A stretch of DNA of 39,446 nucleotides from SIG607 sp045586405 (GTDB taxonomy: Bacteria; Bacillota; Clostridia; Oscillospirales; Acutalibacteraceae), in NCBI GenBank assembly GCA_045586405.1, contig JAZNAG010000082.1, forward strand, positions 1-39,446. The letters are read 5' to 3'. The notes beneath the pieces are model-generated. The model had not been told where the DNA came from and searched no databases. It saw only the letters and a list, made by a program, of their open reading frames with translations. Below are positions 14,902 to 24,353 of this stretch, piece after piece (position 1 is the first letter of the stretch; every line of letters begins with the position of its first letter). The position numbers and the translations under genes were made by a program.

Positions 14902-15924
14902 ATGGCTACTGAAATAGGTATAGATTTAGGCTCGTCAAAGACGGTTATTTTTTCTGACTCTAAAATTGTTATAGAACAACCAAGCCTTGTGACTGTTGAC
15001 GCTGAAACCTATGCGCCGGTATATTTTGGCGAAAAAGCAAAACAGACTCTAGGCAGAACGCCTGATACCCTTGAGTGTATTCATCCTATTCAGCGCGGTC
15101 TTATAGCCGACTATGATATAGCCGAGGCTATGATAAAAAACTACACCGAAAAGGCTTTTGGCAATAAAGCCATAAGGCCTAAGGTTATAGCCACTATTCC
15201 TACGGGGCTTACCGAACTTCAGCACCATTCACTTGCAAATGTTGTTCAGGCAGGCGGTGGCAGAAGCGTTAATGTTATTGAGGCTCCCATTGCTATTGCG
15301 GCAGGTCTTGGTATTGATGTGTCGGCTCCTTGCGGTAATCTTATTGTAGATATCGGCGCAGGTGTAACCGATATTGCCGTTTTATCGCTTGGCGGTATTG
15401 TTTCCTGCGATTCTTTCAAAACTGCCTCTTATGATTTTGACGATATTATTGTTAATTATGTAAGAAGAAACCGTAACGTTGCTATCGGAAAGCTGACGGC
15501 AGAAAATATTAAAATACAAATCGGCTCTGTGTCAGCCCGTCCTGTAGAGGTTACGGCTATTGCCAAGGGCAGAAATTTATTCAGCGGCTTGCCTGAGATG
15601 TTTGAAATTTCTTCGGGAGAAATTTATAAAAAACTTAATCACACCGCTCTTATAATCTGTAATGCAATACGAAAGGTGCTTGAATCAACCGAGCCCGATT
15701 TAGTTGCGGATATTAAGCAGAGAGGTCTTCACCTCGTAGGCGGCGGCTCTAAGATTTTCGGAATGGCAGAGCTTATTGCTGATTATATCGGTGTAGAGGT
15801 TTTAACCTATGACGAACCTGAATACAGTCTTGTAAAGGGTGCCGCAATGGCTCTTTCAAAGCCCGAAATACTCAAAAACATCAATTATCAGGAACGCTCT
15901 ATAAGAGAACTTGAGATAAGATAA
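14902..15924 (+). CDS. mreB: MreB/Mbl-family actin-like shape protein
   Basis: This 340-residue actin-fold ATPase is full length for MreB. It has the phosphate-1 loop EIGIDLGSSKTVIF, phosphate-2 LIVDIGAGVTDIAVLSLGGIV, the EAPIAIAAGLGI segment and the adenosine motif LHLVGGGSKIFGMAELI. MreB forms membrane-associated filaments that guide cell-wall elongation. mreC and mreD are not adjacent, so this may be a stand-alone paralogue such as Mbl or MreBH; which one cannot be told. ATG 14902 has GGAGG 8 bases upstream (GTG 14893 overlaps that site). A promoter lies just before it. Confidence 0.92.
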   Translation: MATEIGIDLGSSKTVIFSDSKIVIEQPSLVTVDAETYAPVYFGEKAKQTLGRTPDTLECIHPIQRGLIADYDIAEAMIKNYTEKAFGNKAIRPKVIATIPTGLTELQHHSLANVVQAGGGRSVNVIEAPIAIAAGLGIDVSAPCGNLIVDIGAGVTDIAVLSLGGIVSCDSFKTASYDFDDIIVNYVRRNRNVAIGKLTAENIKIQIGSVSARPVEVTAIAKGRNLFSGLPEMFEISSGEIYKKLNHTALIICNAIRKVLESTEPDLVADIKQRGLHLVGGGSKIFGMAELIADYIGVEVLTYDEPEYSLVKGAAMALSKPEILKNINYQERSIRELEIR

Positions 15925-15932
15925 AAAAACAC

Positions 15933-15960
15933 TTGACAAATTGAAATTTTATGATAAAAT
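15933..15960 (+). promoter_or_regulatory. Promoter of infC-rpmI-rplT
   Basis: TTGACA (15933-15938) and TAAAAT (15955-15960) are separated by 16 bases, upstream of the leader. Confidence 0.8.
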
Positions 15961-15967
15961 GATTAGG

Positions 15968-16099
15968 TAAAAAAAGAAGAACATTCCGTTCTCACCCTAA
16001 GGTTAAAGGTCCAAAAGGGTCATAAAGATTACTGAAATTACTATATTTCGGCTGTTTTTGTGCGTGAACGGATTATCGTTCACGCTTTTGTTTTATTTT
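15968..16099 (+). promoter_or_regulatory. L20-type leader with transcription attenuator
   Basis: About 130 untranslated bases precede infC. They contain A/G-rich conserved blocks (ACCCTAAGGTTAAAGG, AAAAGGGTCATAAAG) able to pair with each other. A terminator follows: GCGTGAACG (16062-16070) with CGTTCACGC (16077-16085) and TTTTGTTTTATTTT. This position and layout are those of the Firmicutes L20 leader, in which ribosomal protein L20 binds the leader and promotes premature termination. The exact L20-binding fold was not computed. Confidence 0.75.
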
Positions 16100-16110
16100 G
16101 GAGGTGCGTA

Positions 16111-16632
16111 ATTATCAGCAACAAAGAAGTAGCCATAAATGAGGCAATACGGTTCAGTGAAGTTCGTGTAATTGACACAGACGGTAGTCAGTTAGGTATT
16201 CTTCCTATTAAAGATGCTATAGCTGCCGCTTACGAGAGAGAGCTTGACCTTGTTAATATCTCTCCAAATGCAAATCCGCCGGTATGTAAAATAATGGATT
16301 TCGGCAAATACCGTTTTGAACAGGCTAAACGTGAAAAAGAGGCAAAGAAGAACCAGAAAACCTTTGACATCAAAGAGGTTCGTCTCGGTCTTACTATTGA
16401 TACTCACGACTTTGAAACTAAAGGAAATCAAGCCATCCGTTTTCTTAAAAGCGGTGACAAAGTAAAGGTTTCTATTCGTTTCCGCGGACGCGAACTCGGT
16501 CATCCCGAAATCGGTCTGGAAACTATGGCAAGGTTTGCTGATTACTGTGCAGAATATTCAAGTGTAGAAAAACCTGCTAAAATGGAAGGCAGAAATATGC
16601 TTATGTTCCTTGCACCGAAAACCAATAAATAA
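16111..16632 (+). CDS. infC: Translation initiation factor IF-3
   Basis: This 173-residue factor binds the 30S subunit, discriminates against wrong initiator complexes and prevents premature 50S joining. The N-terminal domain (INEAIRFSEVRVIDTDGSQLGI), NANPPVCKIMDFGKYRFEQ and the linker KEKEAKKNQK match the family. The C-terminal domain (EVRLGLTIDTHDFETK, VKVSIRFRGRELGH, NMLMFLAPK) is also present. The start is a rare ATT at 16111 with GGAGG 6 bases upstream, giving MISNKEVAINEAIR as in Bacillus. IF-3 normally represses initiation at such codons, so this is a classical autoregulatory start. Confidence 0.96.
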   Translation: MISNKEVAINEAIRFSEVRVIDTDGSQLGILPIKDAIAAAYERELDLVNISPNANPPVCKIMDFGKYRFEQAKREKEAKKNQKTFDIKEVRLGLTIDTHDFETKGNQAIRFLKSGDKVKVSIRFRGRELGHPEIGLETMARFADYCAEYSSVEKPAKMEGRNMLMFLAPKTNK

Positions 16633-16658
16633 AGCAGACATTAAGAGGAGGATTTATT

Positions 16659-16856
16659 ATGCCTAAGATTAAAACTCACAGTGGCGCTAAAAAGCGTTTC
16701 AAACTCACCAAAAATGGTCAGGTTAAACGCGCTCATGCGTTCAAGTCTCACATTCTTAACAAAAAGACTTCTAAGCGTAAGAGAAATCTTCGCAAGACAG
16801 TTATTGCTGATGTTACAAATACAGCAACTGTTAAGAGACTTATTCCTTATAAATAA
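16659..16856 (+). CDS. rpmI: Ribosomal protein L35 (bL35)
   Basis: This is a 65-residue basic protein of normal length, beginning MPKIKTHSGAKKRFKLTKNG, with HILNKKTSKRKRNLRK in the middle. It is a 50S subunit protein. AGAGGAGG lies shortly before the ATG. Its place between infC and rplT is the universal order, and it is controlled by the upstream L20-type leader. Confidence 0.97.
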   Translation: MPKIKTHSGAKKRFKLTKNGQVKRAHAFKSHILNKKTSKRKRNLRKTVIADVTNTATVKRLIPYK

Positions 16857-16890
16857 GGAAAATTAACGAAATTAACGGAGGTTTCTACAA

Positions 16891-17250
16891 ATGGCTCGTG
16901 TTAAAGGTGCGTTAGCTACACGCAAAAGAAGAAAAAAGATTTTAAAACTCTCTAAGGGTTATTTTGGAGCAAAATCTAAGCTCTTTAAAACTGCTAAAGA
17001 AGCAGTTATGAAATCAGGCAACTATGCTTATGTTGGCCGTCGCCTTAAAAAGCGTGATTTCCGTCGTCTTTGGATCACAAGAATCTCTGCCGCAGCTAAA
17101 ATTTGCGGTATGAATTATTCCACCCTGATGAACGGACTCAAGGTTGCAGGTGTACAAATTAACCGTAAAATGCTGGCTGAAATTGCAGTTAATGATCCTG
17201 AAGGATTTGCGGCAATTGCAGAGCAGGCTAAAAAAGCTTTAGCGAAGTAA
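16891..17250 (+). CDS. rplT: Ribosomal protein L20 (bL20)
   Basis: This 119-residue protein of normal length has MARVKGALATRKRRKKILKL, AKGYFGAKSKLFK-type residues and RRDFRRLWITRI-like sequence. It binds 23S rRNA early in 50S assembly. In Firmicutes it also binds the operon leader to repress infC-rpmI-rplT. ACGGAGG lies about 8 bases before the ATG. Confidence 0.97.
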   Translation: MARVKGALATRKRRKKILKLSKGYFGAKSKLFKTAKEAVMKSGNYAYVGRRLKKRDFRRLWITRISAAAKICGMNYSTLMNGLKVAGVQINRKMLAEIAVNDPEGFAAIAEQAKKALAK

Positions 17251-17256
17251 AAATAA

Positions 17257-17287
17257 TCGCCCAAGTTATATCTTGGGCGAGTTTTTT
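17257..17287 (+). terminator. Terminator of infC-rpmI-rplT
   Basis: TCGCCCAAG (17257-17265) pairs with CTTGGGCGA (17272-17280), with a 6-base loop and T17282-17287. Confidence 0.92.
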
Positions 17288-17311
17288 AATATTATGAGGT
17301 GAGAAAAAAGT

Positions 17312-18088
17312 ATGGCTTATACTGAAATAAGCGGTAAAGATAATGTTCGAATTAAGCGAGTTGTAAAGCTTCAGACTTCTTCAAGATACAGACGTGAAGA
17401 GGGCTGTTTTGTGCTGGAAGGACTGCGGACTGTAGAGGATGCATTCTTAAACGGCATAAAGCTTTTAGAGTTTTATTTTACCGCTGCGGCATACGATAAA
17501 CACAGCTCTGATATTGAAAAATTCGCCCAAAACGCAGAGTTTGTTGCACAAATAAGCGACTCTGTTTCAAAAACTATTTCCGATACCTTTACTCCTCAGG
17601 GTATATTTGCCGTTGCCGATATGCCACCTCGGGTTGAAGAAATTACCGAAAAGGGCAAATATATTGCCCTTGAAAATATTCAGGATCCTGCTAATCTGGG
17701 TGCTGTTGCCCGCTCTGCCGAGGCTCTTGGTGTTGACGGAATTATTTTATCAAATGATTCTTGTGATCCCTTTAGCCCTAAATCACTCAGAGCGTCTATG
17801 GGCACTTTACTCAGGGTACCGCTTATTTTCACCGATGATGTTGCTCAGTTTCTTAAAAAGACTACGGCTTCTTCCTATGCCTGTGTTGTGGATAGTGATG
17901 CGGAAAAAATCGGCACTGTGTCTTTTAATAATTTTTCTATAGCCGTTATAGGAAACGAGGCTAACGGCCTTACCGAAAAAACGAAGGACGCTTGTGATGT
18001 TAAAGTTACCATTCCTATGAAGGGCAGGGCAGAGTCCCTTAATGCTGCAGCTGCCGCTTCCATAGTGATGTGGGAGATGGTTAAGTGA
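17312..18088 (+). CDS. TrmH/SpoU-family RNA 2'-O-methyltransferase
   Basis: This 258-residue protein has an N-terminal substrate-binding domain (VKLQTSSRYRREEGCFVLEGLRT) and a C-terminal trefoil-knot SPOUT domain. The SPOUT motifs are NIQDPANLGAVARSAEALG (motif 1 with the catalytic Arg), VIGNEANGLT (motif 2) and IPMKGRAESLNAAAAASI (motif 3). It transfers a methyl group from S-adenosylmethionine to a ribose 2'-OH in rRNA or tRNA; the target nucleotide is not evident. It is the first gene of the long array, 25 bases past the rplT terminator, and no convincing promoter is visible. Its stop overlaps the dprA GTG. Confidence 0.92.
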   Translation: MAYTEISGKDNVRIKRVVKLQTSSRYRREEGCFVLEGLRTVEDAFLNGIKLLEFYFTAAAYDKHSSDIEKFAQNAEFVAQISDSVSKTISDTFTPQGIFAVADMPPRVEEITEKGKYIALENIQDPANLGAVARSAEALGVDGIILSNDSCDPFSPKSLRASMGTLLRVPLIFTDDVAQFLKKTTASSYACVVDSDAEKIGTVSFNNFSIAVIGNEANGLTEKTKDACDVKVTIPMKGRAESLNAAAAASIVMWEMVK

Positions 18089-19272
18089 TTTATTGGATTT
18101 GGCTTCAAAAGGCACTTTCTCAAGGCAGTAACCGTCTAAATCTTATTTTAGATAAGTTCGGTGGCGCAAAGGCTGTTTATGAAGCAGGTGACGAAGGCCG
18201 CGCCGCATCGGGCATTTTTAACGAGCGTGAACTTCGCCTTATGAGAAGCACCACCCTTGAAAGTGCTAAAAAGATATACGATACCTGTCTTAGAGAAAAC
18301 ATAACGGTTATTACACCCGAGATGGATATTTATCCGAATATTTTAAGAAATATTCCCGATCCACCTTTTGTTTTGTATGCAAGGGGCAGATTTCCCGATT
18401 TTGACAATATCCCGGCTATATGTATTGTCGGTCCTCGTGAAGTGACCGATTACGGTTATAAATGCGCATATTCGCTGTCGGGCAGACTTTGTCGCGGCGG
18501 CTTTATAATAGTCAGCGGCGGAGCAAAGGGCTCAGATACTGCGGCGCATACAGGCACACTTCTTAATGGCGGTGTTACCGTTGCGGTACTTGCCAACGGT
18601 TTTGGTGACGATTATTTAAAACAGAACGAGAATCTTCGTAAAGATATTCTCGAAAACGGTTGTCTTATAACCGAATATCCGCCCTATACTACCGTTAAAA
18701 AGGGCTCTTTCAGAGTAAGAAACAGACTTATGTCGGGGCTTTGCCACGGCGTTATTATAGTTGAGGCAAAAGAAAAAAGCGGTACTATTATTACCGCAAA
18801 CAGAGCAATAGAGCAAAACAGAGATTTGTTTGTTATACCGGGAAATCCGGGACTGCCTCAATATGCAGGTTCAAACAAGCTTATTAAAGATGGCGCCAAA
18901 CCTCTTTTTGACCTGTCGGATATATTTTCCGAATATGAAACTAAATTACACGGTAAAATAGATATAAACAGGGCAAATGATCAGCCTCTTGCTAAAATGA
19001 GTAAAGCAGTTTCAGTACCGGAGAAAACCGAGAAGAAGAGCCCTGATATAAAGAAAACAGAGATCAAAAAAGAATTTTCTAAAAAAATTTTGCCCGAACA
19101 TCTTTCCAAAAACGCAAAAATAATATATAATCAATTAGATAAGCAGATTTTCACTTGTGATGATTTGCTTAGTCCAGAACTTAATTCAAATGATATACTG
19201 TCGGCTTTGGGCGAACTTGAGCTTTACGGCTACGTAAGTCTGATACCCGGCGGTCGCTATACTTTAAAATAA
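18085..19272 (+). CDS. dprA: DNA-processing protein DprA
   Basis: This 395-residue protein binds incoming single-stranded DNA and loads RecA during transformation. The Rossmann-like DprA domain includes AICIVGPREVTDYG, IIVSGGAKGSDTAAHTGTL, GGVTVAVLANGFGDDY and GTIITANRAIEQNRDLFVIPG. A Lys-rich linker (about 300-340) leads to a C-terminal winged-helix domain. The usual GSR at the first loop reads GPR, and the YP after the third motif is replaced, but the fold motifs are intact. It starts with GTG overlapping the previous stop (GTGA) and is followed by topA, the usual Firmicutes order. Confidence 0.95.
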   Translation: MIYWIWLQKALSQGSNRLNLILDKFGGAKAVYEAGDEGRAASGIFNERELRLMRSTTLESAKKIYDTCLRENITVITPEMDIYPNILRNIPDPPFVLYARGRFPDFDNIPAICIVGPREVTDYGYKCAYSLSGRLCRGGFIIVSGGAKGSDTAAHTGTLLNGGVTVAVLANGFGDDYLKQNENLRKDILENGCLITEYPPYTTVKKGSFRVRNRLMSGLCHGVIIVEAKEKSGTIITANRAIEQNRDLFVIPGNPGLPQYAGSNKLIKDGAKPLFDLSDIFSEYETKLHGKIDINRANDQPLAKMSKAVSVPEKTEKKSPDIKKTEIKKEFSKKILPEHLSKNAKIIYNQLDKQIFTCDDLLSPELNSNDILSALGELELYGYVSLIPGGRYTLK

Positions 19273-19283
19273 GGAGTAACAAA

Positions 19284-21374
19284 ATGTCTAAACTTGTTAT
19301 TATTGAGTCCCCCGGTAAACTCAAAAGTATTCAAAAGTATCTTGGAAGCGATTATACCGTAATGGCTTCTAAGGGACATGTACGAGATTTACCAAAAAAC
19401 AAAATGGGCATTGATATAGATAAAGGCTATCTGCCTCAGTATCTTGAGATGAACGATAAAAAAGAACTGATTAAGAAACTGCGCGAAGCCGCTGCAAACA
19501 GCGATGCTGTCTATCTTGCAACCGACCCTGACCGCGAAGGTGAGGCTATTTCTTGGCATCTTGCTCAGCTTTTGGCTCTTGATATGGATTCACCCATACG
19601 CGTTTGTTTTAACGAAATAACCAAAACAGGCGTAGAAGCAGGTATGAAACAGCCTAAAAAGATAGATATAAACCTTGTTGACGCTCAGCAGGCAAGACGA
19701 GTTCTTGACAGAATTGTTGGTTACAAATTAAGTCCGTTCCTTTGGAAAAAGGTGAAACGCGGTCTTTCAGCAGGTCGTGTTCAGTCTGTGGCTTTAAAGC
19801 TTGTTGTTGACAGAGAAAGAGAAATTGAAAAGTTTATACCCGAAGAATATTGGACAATTGGTGCTAAACTTTCAAAGCAGAAAAATATTATTGCTAAGTT
19901 CTATGGCACAGCCCAGGGTGAAAAGCTGAGTATCGGTAGCGAAAAAGAAGCATTAGCTATAGTTGAAGCTTCACAGCAGGCAGAGTTTGTTGTTTCCTCT
20001 ATTAAGAAGGGCGTACGCAAAAAACAGCCTATGCCTCCCTTTATCACTTCAACACTTCAGCAGGAAGCCGCAAGAAGACTCAACTTTACAGGTCTTAAAA
20101 CTATGCGTATAGCACAGCAACTTTACGAAGGTGTTGAAATAGCGGGTGAGGGCAGTACCGGTCTTATCACCTATATGAGAACCGACTCTTTGCGTATTTC
20201 TGCCGAAGCAGGCGCCGCTGCCCTTAAGTATATAAGCTCGGTTTACGGCGAGAAATATGCACCTAAAAAAGCCAGAGTTTATAAATCTAGAAATGGCGCT
20301 CAGGATGCTCATGAAGCTATAAGACCTACTAATATCGACTTAACTCCCGAGAAAGCAAAAGGTTCCCTTACTGCCGACCAGTATAAGCTTTATAAACTTA
20401 TATGGGAACGCTTTATGGCAAGTCAAATGGAAAACTGTTTGCAGGATACCGTTTCGGTTGATATTATTGCAGGTGATTATCTGTACAGAGCAAGCGGCTA
20501 TACCGTTAAATTTGACGGTTTTACCGTGCTCTATGACGATATTAAAGAAAGCGATGACGAGGGTGAGGTATCATTACCGGAACTTTGTGACGGCGAGGTA
20601 CTTAAATGCAAGTCAGTTACCCCTGCACAGCATTTCACTCAGCCCCCTGCACGCTATAATGAATCTACACTTACAAAGGCTCTTGAAGAAAACGGTATCG
20701 GCCGTCCTTCTACCTATGCTCCCATAATCTCTAACATAGTACAGCGTGATTATATTGAGAAAGAAAAGAAGGCGTTTAAACCAACACAACTTGGTATGAT
20801 AGTAACCGACCTTATTGCCGATCATTTTAAGAAGATAGTTGATGTTAAGTTTACTGCAGGTATGGAGCAGAGCCTTGATAAAATTGACGAAGGTAAACTC
20901 GGCTTTATAGAAACAGTTGACCGCTTCTATAAGGATTTTGCCGTTACACTTAAAAAAGCAGAGGATTCTATGAACGGTGTTAAGGTTAAGGTTCCGGATG
21001 AGGAAACCGATGTTGTATGTGAAAACTGTGGCAGAAAAATGGTAGTTAAAAGCGGTAGATTCGGCAAGTTCCTTGCTTGTCCCGGTTACCCCGAATGTAA
21101 AACCACCAAGCCTATGCCTGAAGAAAAAATTAAAGAGCCCTGTCCTAAGTGTGGCGGAGAGCTTGTTAAACGTGTTTCTAAAAAGACAGGTAAAAAGTTC
21201 TATGGTTGTTCAAAATATCCACAGTGCGATTTTGCCGCTCCCGGACTTCCTTCAGGTGAGGTTTGCAGTGAATGTGGCTCTTATATACTGCTTGGACTCA
21301 GAGGCAGAAAATACTGTATGAATGCAGCCTGTCCTACAAGAGCAAAGTCTAAAACCAAAAAAGATGAAGAATAG
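19284..21374 (+). CDS. topA: DNA topoisomerase I
   Basis: This 696-residue type IA topoisomerase relaxes negative supercoils. The Toprim domain has KLVIIESPGKLKSIQKYLG and the acidic YLATDPDREGEAISWHL. The active-site Tyr lies in GLITYMRTDSLRIS (about residue 297). The C-terminal part holds three zinc-finger repeats with CENCGRK...CPGYPEC, CPKCGGE...CSKYPQC and CSECGSY...CMNAAC. The length is normal. AAGGAG lies 9 bases before the ATG. It overlaps trmFO by 11 bases. Confidence 0.97.
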   Translation: MSKLVIIESPGKLKSIQKYLGSDYTVMASKGHVRDLPKNKMGIDIDKGYLPQYLEMNDKKELIKKLREAAANSDAVYLATDPDREGEAISWHLAQLLALDMDSPIRVCFNEITKTGVEAGMKQPKKIDINLVDAQQARRVLDRIVGYKLSPFLWKKVKRGLSAGRVQSVALKLVVDREREIEKFIPEEYWTIGAKLSKQKNIIAKFYGTAQGEKLSIGSEKEALAIVEASQQAEFVVSSIKKGVRKKQPMPPFITSTLQQEAARRLNFTGLKTMRIAQQLYEGVEIAGEGSTGLITYMRTDSLRISAEAGAAALKYISSVYGEKYAPKKARVYKSRNGAQDAHEAIRPTNIDLTPEKAKGSLTADQYKLYKLIWERFMASQMENCLQDTVSVDIIAGDYLYRASGYTVKFDGFTVLYDDIKESDDEGEVSLPELCDGEVLKCKSVTPAQHFTQPPARYNESTLTKALEENGIGRPSTYAPIISNIVQRDYIEKEKKAFKPTQLGMIVTDLIADHFKKIVDVKFTAGMEQSLDKIDEGKLGFIETVDRFYKDFAVTLKKAEDSMNGVKVKVPDEETDVVCENCGRKMVVKSGRFGKFLACPGYPECKTTKPMPEEKIKEPCPKCGGELVKRVSKKTGKKFYGCSKYPQCDFAAPGLPSGEVCSECGSYILLGLRGRKYCMNAACPTRAKSKTKKDEE

Positions 21375-22656
21375 TATTACCGTTATAGGCGCAGGTCTTG
21401 CAGGTTGCGAAGCCGCTTGGCAGATAGCCGGTAGTGGCGTAAAGGTAAAGCTTTATGAAATGAAGCCTGTTTATAAAAGTCCTGCTCATAAAAGCGATAT
21501 GTTTGCTGAGCTTGTGTGTTCTAACTCCCTTAAAGCTTCGCGTATTGACTCGGCAGCAGGTCTTTTAAAAGAAGAAATGCGCAAAATGGGATCAATATGT
21601 CTGATGGCGGCTGAAAATTCTTCGGTTGCCGCAGGTGGCGCTTTAGCTGTTGACAGAGACCTGTTTTCAGCCTTTATTACCGAAAAAATCAAAGGTCATC
21701 CGAATATTGATGTAATAAGCGAAAAGGTTGATAAAATCAAAAACGACGGCATTTGCATTATTGCTACGGGCCCGTTAACCGATGAAAAATTAGCAGAGGA
21801 TATCGGCAGATACTGTGACTCGGATAATTTAAGCTTTTACGATGCCGCCGCACCTATCGTTACTAAAGAAAGTATAGATATGTCTAAAGCTTTTCTTGCC
21901 GCAAGGTACGGAAAAGGCGGCGACGACTATATAAACTGCCCCTTTAATAAAGAAGAATATGAACTTTTCTATAATGAACTTATAAACGCTGAGGGTGCGC
22001 CGCTTAAAGAATTTGATAAACCTTTTACAGTGTACGAAGGCTGTATGCCTATTGAGGTTCTTGCAAAACGCGGTAATGATTCAATTCGTTTTGGACCAAT
22101 GAAGCCTGTAGGTCTTACTGATCCCAGAACAAATCATCGTCCTTGGGCGGCTGTGCAACTCAGAAAAGAAAATAATGACGGTTCTCTTTATAACATTGTG
22201 GGTTTTCAGACCAACCTTAAGTTTGGTGAGCAGAAGAGGGTGTTTTCACTTATTCCCGGTCTTGAAAATGCTGAATTTGTCCGTTATGGTGTTATGCACA
22301 GAAACACATTTATAAATTCTGCAAAGCTACTTAATAAAGATTTATCCTTAAAGAAAAATAACGATATATTCTTTGCAGGTCAAATTACGGGCGTTGAAGG
22401 TTATATGGAATCTGCCGCTTGCGGTATTGTGGCAGGTAAAAACGCCCTTGCCCGTCTTGAAAACCGAGAAAGTTTTATACTTCCAAGCTACACAATGACA
22501 GGCGCTTTACTTAACTATATAACCGATGAAACGGTGGTCAATTTACAGCCTATGGGCGCTAATTTCGGCATTCTTCCCCCGCTTGAAAATCATATAAGAG
22601 ATAAACGGGAAAGATACGCCGCCCTTGCCCAAAGGAGCCTTGAATACTTTGGCTAA
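21364..22656 (+). CDS. trmFO: tRNA (m5U54) methyltransferase TrmFO
   Basis: This 430-residue flavoprotein makes ribothymidine 54 in the tRNA T-loop using methylenetetrahydrofolate. The N-terminal FAD-binding fold is SITVIGAGLAGCEAAWQIAGSG. SDMFAELVCSNSLKA, the catalytic-Cys region YEGCMPIEVLAKRG and FAGQITGVEGYMESAACGIVAG follow, as in TrmFO/Gid proteins. ATG 21364 lies within the end of topA; an in-frame start further upstream would run deep into topA and is rejected. No strong Shine-Dalgarno is seen, so translation probably couples to topA. Confidence 0.96.
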   Translation: MKNSITVIGAGLAGCEAAWQIAGSGVKVKLYEMKPVYKSPAHKSDMFAELVCSNSLKASRIDSAAGLLKEEMRKMGSICLMAAENSSVAAGGALAVDRDLFSAFITEKIKGHPNIDVISEKVDKIKNDGICIIATGPLTDEKLAEDIGRYCDSDNLSFYDAAAPIVTKESIDMSKAFLAARYGKGGDDYINCPFNKEEYELFYNELINAEGAPLKEFDKPFTVYEGCMPIEVLAKRGNDSIRFGPMKPVGLTDPRTNHRPWAAVQLRKENNDGSLYNIVGFQTNLKFGEQKRVFSLIPGLENAEFVRYGVMHRNTFINSAKLLNKDLSLKKNNDIFFAGQITGVEGYMESAACGIVAGKNALARLENRESFILPSYTMTGALLNYITDETVVNLQPMGANFGILPPLENHIRDKRERYAALAQRSLEYFG

Positions 22657-22675
22657 ATGATGAGGAGGAACGAAA

Positions 22676-23671
22676 ATGAGAGTTGTTATAGATGCTTTTG
22701 GCGGAGATTTTGCCCCTGCCGCACCTATTGAAGGTGCCGCACTTGCTCAAAAAGAACTTGGCGTAGGTATTGTACTTACGGGTAATGAAGAAATAATCCA
22801 AAACTATATCAAAGAGCATAACGTTCAGTTTACCGACCTTGAAATAGTAAACACTACCGATGTTATTTCTATGCACGATGAGCCTACTTCACTTTTAAAG
22901 GCGCACAAAGAGTCATCTATGGCTGTTGCTTTTAAAAAACTTGCCGATGATGAGGCTGATGCCTTTGTATCTGCAGGAAGTACCGGTGCTGTGGTTGTGG
23001 GCGGTACTCTTATTGTTAAACGAATCAAGGGTGTAAAGCGTCCCGCCCTTGCTTCTATGATTCCGTCACCCTCATCTTCATATATGCTTATGGATATGGG
23101 CGCAAATGCAGAATGCCGTCCCGAAATGCTTCAGCAGTTCGGTATTATGGCAAGTGCATATCTTAAAAGGGTAGAGGGCAGAAGCAACCCCAAAATTGCC
23201 CTGCTGAATATTGGTACCGAAGATTCTAAGGGCGGTGAGCTTCAGCAGGAAGCGTATAAGCTTTTAGAAAAGGCTTCTATAAACTTTGTAGGCAATATTG
23301 AGTCCCGCGAAATGCCCAAGGGTACTGTTGATGCTGTTATTGCCGACGGCTTTACAGGTAATATTGCACTGAAACTTATTGAGGGCACAGCCATTACTTT
23401 CTTTAAGATGGTAAAGGGTGTACTTTACAAAAATATTATAAATAAGCTTGCTGCACTTGTCCTTAAAAAAGACCTGTACTCTCTTAAAAGTATGATGGAC
23501 AGCTCAGAGGTGGGCGGAGCATTACTTTTAGGTGTTAAAAAACCGGTAATTAAGGCACACGGCAACTCTGATGCAAAGGCAATTAAAAATGCAATAAGAC
23601 AGGCTAAATACTTTTATGACGGTAAGGTTATTGAAAGTATAAGTGAAGGCCTTGAAGCTGTTGAGGAATAA
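22676..23671 (+). CDS. plsX: Phosphate acyltransferase PlsX
   Basis: This 331-residue enzyme makes acyl-phosphate from acyl-ACP at the start of phospholipid synthesis. Visible motifs are VIDAFGGDFAPAAPIEGA, SMHDEPTSLLKAHKESSM, FVSAGSTGAVVVGG, LMDMGANAECRPE, NIGTEDSKGGEL and ADGFTGNIALKLIEG. The length is normal. GAGGAGGAACG lies just before the ATG. acpP, which often stands between plsX and rnc, is absent here; rnc starts 2 bases after the stop. Confidence 0.96.
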   Translation: MRVVIDAFGGDFAPAAPIEGAALAQKELGVGIVLTGNEEIIQNYIKEHNVQFTDLEIVNTTDVISMHDEPTSLLKAHKESSMAVAFKKLADDEADAFVSAGSTGAVVVGGTLIVKRIKGVKRPALASMIPSPSSSYMLMDMGANAECRPEMLQQFGIMASAYLKRVEGRSNPKIALLNIGTEDSKGGELQQEAYKLLEKASINFVGNIESREMPKGTVDAVIADGFTGNIALKLIEGTAITFFKMVKGVLYKNIINKLAALVLKKDLYSLKSMMDSSEVGGALLLGVKKPVIKAHGNSDAKAIKNAIRQAKYFYDGKVIESISEGLEAVEE

Positions 23672-23672
23672 A

Positions 23673-24353
23673 ATGAAACGACTTGAAGAAAACATAAAAT
23701 ATTCTTTTAAAAATATAACCCTTCTTGAAAACGCGCTTAGTCATTCTTCTTATGCCAACGAAAAGCACCTTAAATACGGCTCTAACGAGCGTCTTGAATT
23801 TTTAGGTGATGCGGTGTTATCGGTAATAGTTGCCGATTATCTTTATAAAAACTTTTCGGATAAGCCTGAGGGAGAACTGACTAAACTTCGTGCTTCCCTT
23901 GTTTGCGAAAAGTCACTTTGCGGTTTTGCCAGAAGCTTAAAGCTTGGCGACTTTTTACTGCTTGGTCGTGGTGAAGAGCTTGGCGGCGGCAGAGAGAGGG
24001 ATTCGATACTTGCCGATGCTTTTGAGGCGGTGCTTGCCGCTATATATCTTGACGGAGGTATGGAAGCGGCAAGAGAATATGTGCTTCACTTTATCATTGA
24101 GGAACTTTCTCATACCGAGGACGAAGCATTTCACGATTATAAAACCATTCTTCAGGAGATAATTCAGAGAAACCCTGAAGAGCGACTTTCTTATGTTTTA
24201 TGCTCAGAAAGCGGTCCTGACCATAATAAATCCTTTACCGTAGAGGTTTGCCTTAACTCAAATGTTATAGGCAGCGGTACAGGTAAAACCAAAAAAAGAG
24301 CAGAGCAGATGGCTGCAAAGGATGCTCTTAAGCTGATGGGAATAGAACCGTAA
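23673..24353 (+). CDS. rnc: Ribonuclease III
   Basis: This 226-residue double-strand-specific RNase matures rRNA and mRNAs. The catalytic domain carries the signature NERLEFLGDAVLSVIVADYLY with acidic residues, and DSILADAFEAVLAAIYLDGG with the second metal-binding Asp/Glu. A double-stranded RNA binding domain follows (DYKTILQEIIQRN to GTGKTKKRAEQMAAKDAL). ATG 23673 has GAGG just upstream within the plsX end. Its stop overlaps the next start (TAATG). The rnc-smc-ftsY order is a Firmicutes landmark. Confidence 0.97.
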   Translation: MKRLEENIKYSFKNITLLENALSHSSYANEKHLKYGSNERLEFLGDAVLSVIVADYLYKNFSDKPEGELTKLRASLVCEKSLCGFARSLKLGDFLLLGRGEELGGGRERDSILADAFEAVLAAIYLDGGMEAAREYVLHFIIEELSHTEDEAFHDYKTILQEIIQRNPEERLSYVLCSESGPDHNKSFTVEVCLNSNVIGSGTGKTKKRAEQMAAKDALKLMGIEP